The translations under genes were made by a program, and so were the position numbers. A stretch of 64,000 bases of DNA from Rhizophlyctis rosea (taxonomy: Eukaryota > Chytridiomycota > Chytridiomycetes > Rhizophlyctidales > Rhizophlyctidaceae). How positions within the stretch are numbered: the first letter of the stretch is position 1; each line of letters starts with the position of its first letter. This document shows, in pieces, positions 1 through 9,978 of the stretch. The notes beneath the pieces are model-generated. The model saw nothing but the letters and a program-made list of their open reading frames with translations, did not search any database and was not told where the DNA came from. The stretch lies in NCBI GenBank assembly GCA_027596075.1, contig JADGJC010000088.1:1-64000 (forward strand). The letters run 5' to 3'.

Positions 1-1075
1 CTTCCACAACATGGCCACACTCGCAATGGGCAAAAGGCCTCTTATGATAAGGAAACTGGTCCATCTGGTGAAAGAGTTTGCCAGATCAGACATGTGCGAG
101 ACTCTGATATGTTACTTTTTCCCAGTTCTCTTCACCAATATCTTAGGCTGCCAGCATGATTTAGGTCATTGCGTCTGCTCGCCTTTTGTCTTGGCTCCTT
201 TAACTTCCCTACGTATGCGTTCATCAGAGCGACAATGCGGGCTCATATTCTGTCCTCCTCTCACATACTCCCCAACCTGTGATGTCGCTAGCACTGCAAG
301 GGGCCACGCAAGTTTGCTGCCTACAGTGCTATGTTACCCCACGTCTTATGCTTCTCAAAATTACACCATAAGGTGCAAGGGGGTAACTGGGGTAATGTGA
401 GCAGTATGCCTGGGTAATGTGAGCAGTACACGGTGATTTTGCAAGTTGAATAAGCCACAAATTTCCATTCTGAGCTGCTCACATTACCCGCGTTTCTACA
501 GCTCACATTATTCCCTTGCACCTTACATGTTTCGCTATCATCATAACAGCACACTTCAATCATAAGCCATATGCAGGTGATAGTGACTTTGATAGATTCC
601 ATAATGGAAGGGACGAAAACCTTGTGATGCCCTGTGAAACGCTCTTTGATGATATGACATCATCCGGATCCTGGCTCCGGACGGGGTCGTGTGAGTCGTT
701 GTTGTACAGAGGCATCACGCGCGTCCGCATCTTCATTATGGCGCAGGAATGCATGGCCAGGAAAGTACAAAGGAAACAAAAGGGGCCACCAGTGAAACAT
801 CATCACTGCTGATTCAGTGGACCAATGTTCCCAGATATCTAGGTATGCCCCCCCTGACGACATGATGGATTTTGATTCATCTGCAGTTGTGAACAACAGA
901 TCAAATTAACAAAACTATAAAATGCAGTTGGACGCGAAGACCCCTCTGTTGCAACCTCTTCCGATTCTATCCTCCGTTGGTGCGGGTGCTGCCTTTTGTT
1001 TACTTCACCACACGTTGGGAGACGGGAGTGTGTGGTCGTTCCCACACTTCAACGCCATAACCTATACCCACCATC
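1..1075. other. Gene-free left edge
   Basis: I find no ORF here with recognisable protein similarity or a coherent splice pattern. The only structured item is the foldback element at 371-523. The stretch just before the phosphatase gene (about 900-1075) would hold its promoter; I see no convincing core-promoter motif in it. Confidence 0.5.
371..523. mobile_element. Foldback MITE-like element with TA flanks
   Basis: The ends are an 11-bp perfect terminal inverted repeat (AGGTGCAAGGG at 371-381, its complement at 513-523), each flanked by TA (369-370 and 524-525). Inside each arm there are further copies of GTAATGTGAGC(A/T)G: two directly repeated on the left (392-404, 415-427) and two inverted on the right (about 474-486 and 499-509), so the whole 153 bp can fold on itself. 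Terminal repeats with TA duplication fit a non-autonomous Tc1/mariner-type MITE. No transposase is present and no second copy is visible in the window. Confidence 0.6.
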
Positions 1076-2481
1076 ATGCCTCGCGGAACACCCTCCCGTC
1101 CCTGGCCTTACCGACTCCCATTCCCCCTTCTCAGACACCTCCTCCCCCAAAACTACTATGAACGCCCTGCCCCGTCATACATTGCACCATGGCCTCGAGA
1201 CCCAGTCGACTTCCCGTCCCGCACCCGTCACCCAATCATATCACGAATCCTGGACTGGCTGATCATTCTGCTCTTGTTGATAGGGACAGAGCTGTTCTAC
1301 AACGTGGTCGAGCCTCCGAAAAGGTAATGGTGATGATGAAACGGCAGTGGGATAAAGTAATGATATCTCATGATGATCCCCAGATACTTCCGCCTTGACG
1401 ATACATCTTTGCAATACCCAGTAGTGCCTGAAATCATCTCATCATCCATTACACCGGTTTTCACCATCATCCTCCCGTTGATCATCATGCTCATATTCGA
1501 GATCCTGTTCTTCTACGACCCGTGGAACTTGTACCATCTGTGTAAGTCACCAATCACTCTAATATGCATGCACTATTTCGCACAATCCCTCTTTCTCCAT
1601 GCTCGCACCCGCTGACATCACTCACAGGTACGGGTTTCGCAGAAACACAAGCTTTGAACCTCTTCTTCACGTCAATAATATGGATCTACCTTGGAGATTT
1701 CCGACCAACATTCCTCACCAAATGCCAACCCGACATGTCGCGCGTAGTGCCAGGACGAGTGTATTACCAAGTCTCGGACATTTGCACCCAACATCTCGCC
1801 AAAGATGAATTCCATGCCTTCCCCAGTGGGCACGCGTCCTCTGCTTGGAGTGGGTTTGGGTTCTTTGCGCTGTATGTAAGTTTTCACATTCTCTATATGC
1901 AAGGTCCTTATCCTCCGCAGCACCACATGATTCACATTACCCTTCAGATGTTGACAAAAACCAAAGGATGGTCACCAGCCGCCCAATTCTGGAAAGTCCT
2001 CTTCTTCTTCGTGGTGCCCTTGTCGGCAGCCCTATGGATCACCACAACAAGAGTAATCGACTACCACCACAAATCATACCAAGTAATATGGGGTTCGATC
2101 ATCGGTACTCGTAAGTCTCACCATATCAGACGAAAATCACTTATCCACAACCCATTAAAATCAACCCCCTCACACCCTCCTTCCTCCACAGTCGCAGCCC
2201 TAGCCGGATACACACGAAACTTCACCGGCCTCTGGACATGGCGAAACCACGTCCCAGCCCGCTACGCATTCCACAACCCGGAATCAGCCAGCAGCATCGA
2301 GTTGACCGCTGCCACCAGCGATGACGTGGAGATTGGACGACACCAACTGAGACGATCGGCGAGTCAGGAGTCTCAGAGGCAGTCGGGATACTTGGGGGCG
2401 GGAGGAATGAATTGGAATGGAAATGGGAGTACCGTGAGAGGAGATGGACATCGCACGGAGGTGCCTGTTGGTGTGGTGTGA
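1076..2481 (+). CDS. PAP2-family membrane phosphatase-like protein, altered catalytic motifs
   Basis: Five exons (1076-1323, 1384-1541, 1628-1875, 1948-2110, 2192-2481) join in frame to 368 residues. The family (DPP1/LPP lipid phosphate phosphatases) dephosphorylates diacylglycerol pyrophosphate or phosphatidate in membranes. Several hydrophobic segments are visible, including LIILLLLIGTELFY and FTIILPLIIMLIFEILFF. Motif 2 is intact (FPSGHASSAW). Motif 1 reads WIYLGDFRP, with Trp where the family has Lys (K-x6-RP). Motif 3 reads TRVIDYHHKSYQ, keeping the nucleophilic His but with Gln where the charge-relay Asp is usual. The C-terminal hundred residues are polar and probably cytosolic. The fold assignment is firm; whether it is an active phosphatase is doubtful. 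Confidence 0.85.
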
Positions 2482-2936
2482 GGGATTTTGTGTGAGTGGG
2501 TGTAATGCTATGGCGTGGCGTAAAGTGTATATAACAGTAAAATAGGGTAATGTGCAGTTGGATCGGCAGGGTTGGCCACGTTGGAACGTGAGCAAAAGCT
2601 AAATGTATAATATAATGCTAAAACGAAAGACTAAGAGGTCCATGCAAGAGGAGAGAGTCCATCTTTTTGAAACACTTTACAGGCAATGAGCACAACCCTG
2701 AAGTTCAAACCACAGACAGAAAACCAATTGTGGTTTAAATATTGCCAAACCAAAGGGTATATTACTAAACAAAAACAGCAAACCATAAGACTTGCTACTG
2801 CTACAAAAAACAAAACCACTCTCCCCACCAACCGCTAACAGCTAAATACACACTATATTCTATACACATCCCACCCTCCCATGCAACCTAAGCACCCTCC
2901 CCCCTCGCCCCAACTATCTAACAAATTCTACAAAAA
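2482..2936. other. Convergent intergenic region
   Basis: This lies between two converging stop codons. It is A/C-rich and should carry both 3' ends. No other feature is visible. Confidence 0.5.
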
Positions 2937-5900
2937 TCACACCTGCCCCTCCGAACTCGACACCTCCGACAAAGCCTCCAACAACCCCAAAACATCATGC
3001 GGCCCCCCAACAAACCACTTCGCCGCACTACTCTTCCTCCCAACCGTAGCCGTGATGATCGTCCTCGGCCTCCGATGATGATGATGGTGATGGTGATGAT
3101 GGTGGTGTCCAAACACATGATGATAATGATGGTGATGATGATGGGGTGCCGACCTAGGTTTATCATCAGGAGATTCTCCAGGACTAGCCGACGCAATCGA
3201 AAGCGAGTACAAATCCGATCTCCCGCTTCCTTCCGCCCTGCTCATAGGGATACTGATAGCCCCACTGGTTCCGATCCCAACATGGTCCTCGCTGGTGTCG
3301 TCCACCGCCGAAGTAGGCGAATCCCTCCCCGGTGTCATCGTCCCAGGACTCATCGCGAACTCGTGCCCGTCCTCCCCAAGCAACGTCCCACTCAGGTTCT
3401 CCTGCCCAGACAACTCCTTCCCACCGGACTGCATCCGGCTCGCCTGGCGCTTACGAGAGTGAGCTTCAAGCCGGCGGAGGTATTCAAACATGTACTCGTC
3501 GGCCCGGTCGTCGCCGACGCAGAAGATGAAATCGATGCGGTCTTTATGCGAGTGGTGGTGACGCTTCTCTTCCGGTTGTTGGTGGTGATTGGGAGATACC
3601 TGTTGGTTTTGCGGGGATACGCTACGCTCGGCATCTGATGGGACGGGTGGGGCATCTGCTAAGCTGGATTCCACGCCAGGTTCTCCAACTCCCCTCAGTT
3701 CATACGCATCCGGGACTTGGGAGAAGCTCATGCTCTTTTGATGCCCGAAAGCTACACTGTTCGGATGTACTGGACCGTCAGAGCCGTCGCTGCCGGGTGT
3801 CTTCTCTCGCTGAGATTTGGAGCGTTTCAACGTGCCCGACCGGATCTGATGGTGCTCCAAAACTCGGCGAATGACAATGCCTTTGTTGATGTTTCGTGGC
3901 ATGACCTCAACGCTCCGTTTCTTGGCCAGCACATGGATGGCGTAGTTGGTTCCCAGCGCCTGTTCAATGTGGTTATGGCATTCGGCAGCTTGCCATGTGC
4001 TGAAGTTGAGATCTGCGCGACCGAAGTGCCACACTAAGCTCGTCTCCTTCTGCTCAATGTAGGAACCAGGTGTGCGACTAGAATTGGCAAATTAGACCCT
4101 TCTGAAGACCCCTAGTGCATTACACATGCAACTCACTCTGTGTAATACTCAAAGATTTCCATCACATCACGCATCCAGGCAAAGTCCTGATCCGGCAGCA
4201 TCGTTTCCCATTTCGTGCGATCCGCGTACTTTACATAACTTCCGTTCTCAGCACTGTTGACGAAGGCGAATCAGTGACTACCTCTCAAGTGCAAACCAAG
4301 GCCAGCCCATCTTTACCATAACCCGAGGTTGGGGATGTCCATCAAATCCTCAAGATCTTCCATAGTTCGCCCACTCATAACATAAACAGTATTCTTCGGG
4401 TCCGCCGACAAACTCTTAAGCATTTGAATGGCTCGATCCGTTGGTATACTCCTGGTAAGCGGTGTAGTGGACGACGAATGCCGGTTGAAAGTCATGATCG
4501 TTCCGTCTTGGTCCAAGAACTATCAAACAGTGTTAGCGATGGGCAGCCTCAGCGATGGAACCTGCATTGGTGATACATACGAACACCCGGCGATTCGCCT
4601 GCATGTACTCATTGTACACCACATCAACTGGGAGCGGCGGGAGACTGGTCGAGACGCTCCGCGCAAGTTCATCATGTACTTTCAGGACTTCGCTCGAAAA
4701 GGATTCGACGTAATGTTGAGCTGCAGGTTTCAATGCAAGGATAAGTGTCCGGCACATCCACGAACTAAAGGCGCATACACACCTGTGTTGGAAGAGATGT
4801 AGGCGTACAACTCCTGTTTCCTGAGATTAATCACTGCAAAGGCTGGCAATGCTTGTCATCATGTTGCCACGTACATTCCATCTCGTCCGCTTTTCATCTT
4901 CGTCCATTGTCAAAGCTTCATAGATAGAATCCGCCACTTCCTTGGTATCCCACGGGTTGACGCGCAGAGCCGCTCCGAAACTGGCATATGTACCAGCAAA
5001 CTGGATGGTGTTAATCTTATGACCTTTGAAAAATCGCGATAGCCCATCTCAGACCAAATTACCTCACTCATGATGAGGGGACCACATTTTCCTTCCTGGC
5101 AAACAACTACAAATTTTGCAGTCAGCATACCGATTGAATATAGTTGAAAGAAGACCTCAAAGCTTACCATATTCGTGCGACGTCAAGTTCATCCCATCAC
5201 GAAGAGAAGTGATCAAACACGCATCAGCAATCTACCAGCGCGAAAGTCAGTAACCGACCAACTCCAAGACCAAGAACCAGCAATCACATACAGATAATAG
5301 CGCCAAATAATTCTCAAACGAAATATCCTGCTGCAAATACACCACCGGCTGGTACTCAATAGTCCCAAACGTCGCATTGACCCTCGCCACCACGTCCCAA
5401 ACTTGCGACTCGCTCTCGTTGGCTTCCGCAGTAGACAACGCCACCTGGATCAACACCACCTTGCCCACCCAATCCGGATGTGTTTTCAAAAATCGCTCAA
5501 AAGCTAGCATCTTTTGACGGACGCCCTTCACGTAATCGTTCTTGTCCCGGCCGATGACGATCTTCTTTCCTGCATAGCGTTCTTGCAAAGATGCGATGCA
5601 TTCTTCGACGGCTGGTACGTTCCTGAGATTGTTCGGGATAAGTCACACGAGCAGATCATCGGAATACTGGGACTGGGTATACCGTTTCTCCTTCAATGCT
5701 TTGATGTTGATACCAATAGGGAAGATCCCAACTGACACGACCCTGTTGTCCAACTGTATTCCACGTGGCGTTGACTCAACTGATAGCAGCCGAGTGCAAG
5801 TCATGAGGAAATGACGCATGAAGGCAGACGTCTACTTTGATGCATGAGTGGCATGCTCATTCACAAATTTCCATTATGCACAAACCTGGAACCCAATGAG

Positions 5901-7089
5901 ATCTAAAGAAGAGGCTTCCTGTCAGTCATATGTAAATCATCCGCTGAATGGATGAACCTCATACCTGCTCCTAGTAGACCTTCAAGGATTTGACGCCGGA
6001 CTGTACAATAACGGTTGAATCAGCGGTTTGACCTCCCAATATTTCAAGACTTGGACTCACCATGCAGACATCGGAAAATCTCAGAACTGGGGAATGGAAT
6101 GTGGAGGAAGAAACCAATCATCGCGTTGGGAAGAAGTTGACGGACCATTGCGGGAACGAGCATGAGATGGTAATCGTTGATCCAGACTGTCATGGTTATG
6201 GGACAGAGCTCAGCAACAGTCCGAATGCTTCCAGGATGGGCTCAGCATACCAATGTCACCCGGCTTGTGATTCTCGGCAATCACGTTTGCGAATCTCTGG
6301 TTCACTGCAACATACTGCCTCCACGCCAGCTCCTCGTACGCCTGACCTTTCGGATAGTCAGGCAGTCGGTAATGGAATGGTTTCCACAAGATCTGTTCAC
6401 TCGTCGTCAGTCAACGAGGAATGCATGCCATGAATCACTTCTCATTCACACCTGTTTGCAGAACTTGTTGTAATGCCCGTCAAACTCATCATCCGTAACG
6501 AAAACCGGCACAGAATCATGCTCCATCCGCAACCTCGCCTCAATCCTCGCTCGTGTAATCTCATCCCAGCTATCCGTTGATTCACCCAAAGACCCCACCC
6601 ACAGCCGCTCCCGCATGACATTCTTCATGCTCGCCACGGCATTCTGCAGACCAATGTTACCGAGCGCAGACGGTTCAATCTTCCATTTACCCAAACTGCT
6701 ACCTCCGCGGGATGGTTCAGATACCCTGCGGTTACGGCGTAATCCCTCGGCTACGGATTTGCGGCGTTCGACTGTTTTGACCGCATTGCCTGTTGGTGTG
6801 GGAGCTTCGAAGGTAACCGTTGTGGGGAGGAATAGGGATACGACAAGGACGCGGTTGGAAGACAGGGAGCTGGAAGACCCTAGAGTTTCGGGTGCGCGTG
6901 CAGGTTGTTCTGGAGCAGCGAACTCGTCTTCTGAGCGGTCATCGCGGTCGTCGCTGTCGCCGCTTTCGACTGTTGTGGCAGAGAGGAGGGTCAGTCGTGT
7001 GGCCGGGACGAGAAGCCTCATCTGATCCACTCACGTCTGTAAATATCCGCGTCAGAGGCACGTTTCAGGGCTTTCAGGTTCTTCTCCAT
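2937..7089 (-). CDS. TPS2: Trehalose-6-phosphate synthase/phosphatase, two-domain (Tps2-like)
   Basis: Sixteen exons, in transcript order 7089-7035, 6969-6452, 6392-6251, 6186-6061, 6000-5965, 5902-5886, 5831-5683, 5622-5292, 5231-5168, 5106-5063, 5000-4875, 4813-4783, 4720-4581, 4519-4317, 4253-4137, 4077-2937, give 1079 residues. After about 190 low-complexity residues comes a GT20 synthase domain ([36 protein letters not shown]...HEYVVCQ). It reads [11 protein letters not shown] where active Tps1 enzymes have D-R-L-D-Y, so it may be structural. The HAD phosphatase domain follows, with FLDQDGT as aspartate nucleophile motif and [10 protein letters not shown] near the end. Some 105 extra residues split the phosphatase between [12 protein letters not shown] and that last motif, and the C-terminus has a histidine-rich tract. 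The product would remove phosphate from trehalose-6-phosphate in the cytosol, making trehalose. One exon is only 17 nt. Confidence 0.93.
3074..3145. repeat. (GAT/GGT)n microsatellite coding poly-histidine
   Basis: Tandem GAT and GGT triplets read on the minus strand as runs of CAC/CAT, coding two blocks of consecutive histidines (six and eleven) split by a short YHHVFG-like spacer in the C-terminal tail of the trehalose enzyme. Such tracts change length readily. Confidence 0.85.
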
Positions 7090-7619
7090 GTCCAGATCTG
7101 GTGTTCAGGCGTAATATTGAGAGCAGTGGGGAACGACCTCTCGGGTAATACAATGAACAGGGAGTCTATTGGCGTTCTCGAAGGTCTTATCACAGGTAGG
7201 AGATGCGCAACACGCTCACAACTTTTGCAGCGGGTTCAGTCGCACCACCGGTGGATATATCGCGTGGTTAGTATCTCTGAGATCTAATATCAAGATGAGC
7301 TGCTGTGAGAAAAAAAAGTTTGTCAAGTTTCTCACAGGGAAACAGGAGGTTAGACGGCGGGTATAAGGTTCGGAAAGAATCGGCGGTGTGAATGTTACGA
7401 GATGACACGCGGGTACGACCTGGTGACGAAATGAAGAGGTCGCGCCCAATAACAGAACCAGCCAATTCCCCCAACCATCGGAGCCAGGACACGTCATGCA
7501 GGTGGGGTTATTTTTGGCATCAACAAACTACCCCACCTCCTTGGCCCATCAACATCTTCTGCTAGTAAACAACCACTTTTCAACACCTGTAGCACTACCC
7601 TAAAGACAATATACCCATA
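7090..7619. promoter_or_regulatory. Divergent promoter region, trehalose enzyme / gluconokinase
   Basis: A 530-bp gap separates the two start codons, which point away from each other, so both promoters must lie here. I see no clear TATA box or stress-response element. Confidence 0.5.
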
Positions 7620-8318
7620 ATGCCCGGCAAAGTGTATGTGGTGATGGGTGTGGCAAGCAGTGGCAAGAGCACTGTGGCCAAGACTCTGGCAGAACAAATG
7701 AGACCCGAGGCTGTCTTCCTCGATGCGGTGAGATCAGCTGCTGCGGCGTGAATTGCGATGACCGAAACAAGTGAGCTAAACCTCGGATTCCATATGTGCA
7801 CATAGGACGACTTCCACCCAGAATCGAACAAACAAAAGATGGCCAACGGAATCGTAAGGAAACCAAGATCACTTCATATCACCGCCTCCTACTAAGCAAA
7901 CTATCAACAGCCCCTCAACGACGAAGACCGAAAACCCTGGCTCGGCGCCATCCGCTCCCACGTCGAAGAACTCGAACGCCAAACCCCCAACGGTCACATC
8001 GTCATCGCCTGCTCTGCTTTAAAACGCTCCTACCGCGACATGCTCCGGAACCCATCCTACCACCACGATTCCAAACAAACAGAAGAAGGCGAAGTCGAGG
8101 TCTGGTTCGTCTATCTGCATGGCACAAAAGAAGTCCTCATGCAACGAATCATGGCGCGAGAAGGTCACTTCATGAAGGCAAACATGTTGGAGTCTCAATT
8201 GGCGACTTTGGAGGAACCTGACCCGAAGGAAGAGCCGGATGTGGTTTGGGTGGAGATTGATCAGTCGAGGGAGGGTGTTATTAAGGAAGCGTTGCAGAAG
8301 CTTGGGTATGCGAGCTAG
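7620..8318 (+). CDS. Gluconokinase
   Basis: Three exons (7620-7727, 7806-7853, 7911-8318) give 187 residues, the normal size for GntK/IdnK-type kinases. It phosphorylates D-gluconate to 6-phosphogluconate with ATP, feeding the pentose phosphate pathway in the cytosol. The P-loop GVASSGKST is at about residues 9-17, followed by the family's LDADDFHPESNKQKMANGI segment, which is interrupted by the first intron between LDA and DDF. Downstream are PLNDEDRKPWL, ACSALKRSYRD and REGHFMKANMLESQ, all typical of the family. The start is the first ATG, ten residues before the P-loop. Confidence 0.95.
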
Positions 8319-8506
8319 GTTGCTACAGTGAGGTGTAACAATGGATGTCTCAAGATAGCTATATAGACTAGAATAGGAAGTAGCAAGTAAGGTCGGTGCC
8401 TATGTCTGAACCGGCCCATCATATGCAAGTTCTTGCCACCGCCTGCTCAGCAGATTATGTTTCTTTCCCTACAAATCCATGCTGTAGGAGCCAGTAAAGT
8501 AAGACT

Positions 8507-8983
8507 TTGTATTATTTGTTTACCAACGGATTGGACTTTATTTACTGTCCGCAATGCACTAAATCGACACTTCCTTGGTACAAAGAAAGGCTCGGAGAAT
8601 GTCTCATCAACGAAACTTGTCAGGACATATCTTGCATGTCTGCAGGTCTCACCATCATAGCAATCTTGGTCTCAATACTTACCTATTGGTGGTTGCGTGT
8701 GTATTACTGTGTAAGGAGGAAAGCGAGACCGAGGCCCTGCCCTGGCCGGACCGGAGGTGGCGGAATGCACTTGTTTGTTTACATAATCGCGATAAACGTG
8801 GCTATCCTGCGATGGCGCCAGGGGTCTCAAGTGACCAACGTGGTGCATTCATTGGATAAGAACGTGACGCGCGTTTTACGCGTCGAAATGAAACCAAACT
8901 GCGCTGAGCTGCGTGTTGTTGGCTTTGAACCCGTCTCATTTGATGACTTGGCCAGGCAGTCAGGGAAGACCCTCTGCAAGTGA
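8507..8983 (+). CDS. Possible small Cys-rich single-pass membrane protein
   Basis: The uninterrupted ORF codes 158 residues. A short segment with six cysteines (from YCPQCTK to DISC) is followed by a good membrane span (LTIIAILVSILTYWWLRVYY) and a basic stretch (CVRRKARPRP), the layout of a type I/III membrane protein. I do not recognise it, no homologous family comes to mind, and codon use does not decide the matter. It may equally be a chance ORF in the 1.6-kb gap. Confidence 0.2.
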   Translation: MYYLFTNGLDFIYCPQCTKSTLPWYKERLGECLINETCQDISCMSAGLTIIAILVSILTYWWLRVYYCVRRKARPRPCPGRTGGGGMHLFVYIIAINVAILRWRQGSQVTNVVHSLDKNVTRVLRVEMKPNCAELRVVGFEPVSFDDLARQSGKTLCK

Positions 8984-9978
8984 GTGTGGGCCACATGCGT
9001 GCACACCCTCGAATTTTTGGGTTTTCCCCTCTTTTTGAGGTGTCTAGTGTCAATGCCCTGTTTCCCCTTTTTTTCAGTAGTGCTACTAGTAGGCTGGTAA
9101 TAAGTGAATGACACTGCATTGGGACGGATTGAACGGCAAGGGGAGAGACAGCGTCTGTTTGCCAAGGCACTCTGCAGATTGATTGGTCGAGATCAACACT
9201 CATTTCAGCCCTCTTCACAGTCTGGCGCTCGGTGCTCACTCATCATTGCACCACCACCACCCACTCACAACTGCACCACCCACCCGGAGGAAACGGGGTT
9301 CGATCTTCGGATTAAAAGAGGGACCCCACCTTGCACCTCCCCCCCTTCTTTTCCCACTTCCCTTCCTCTCTTACACTCTGGCCCCATTGGGTCCCATACA
9401 CACTTCATATATACCCACGCGCTTGTATAAGTCGCTACGACGCATTTTGCATCGTTCACTTTTGCCGGATGAACTAACACATTACTTGCTTGCATTGTTG
9501 CTTTTGTTGTTGGATGTGCTGTTAGTCCTTGTTCCCGTCACTGAGGTGAGCAGTTCGGGGAGTTATTTGACTGGCAGGATGGGCATGTGGACACTTGTGG
9601 AATTGCAGGATCAACAGGGATGCTGGCTTGCATGTTATGGGTAATGCCCGGTCTGCAACTCATCAATTCTCGGTATGGGGCTTATGAAGCCTGTATCGTG
9701 GATGACCCACTGATTGCCAGGGGGGGGGTCTGGATGTGGCGCAAATAGTGTTCACAAATGGCAGAACACTGTTAGCGTATTGCTACTTATGTTTGGGGGA
9801 GAACGATAAGAGAACCAGGATTTCATGACTCCAGACTTGCAAAACAAGATTGGCCACTCATCTTTCCTCTGTTTTAGGATTTATTTAACAATATTTATCA
9901 TTCACTTTGTCGACCTTCCTCTTCACCTCTACCATACAATCACATTCACGTAACGCGTCAGACATTACGGTCGCAAAG
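8984..9978. other. Intergenic region with pyrimidine-rich tract
   Basis: No supported gene. Roughly 9200-9400 on the plus strand is rich in C and T (repeated CCACC, CCCTTC, CCTCCC), as often seen just upstream of fungal transcription starts, so it probably belongs to the promoter and leader of the following gene. Confidence 0.4.

Noticed and set aside
2520..2570. Second copy of the GTAATGTG motif of the foldback element
   Set aside because: Only a short partial match (GGGTAATGTGCAG) without terminal repeats.
2997..3638. 213-codon plus-strand ORF
   Set aside because: It is the antisense of the low-complexity and His-rich end of the trehalose enzyme; Arg/Met-rich composition comes from the GAT repeat.
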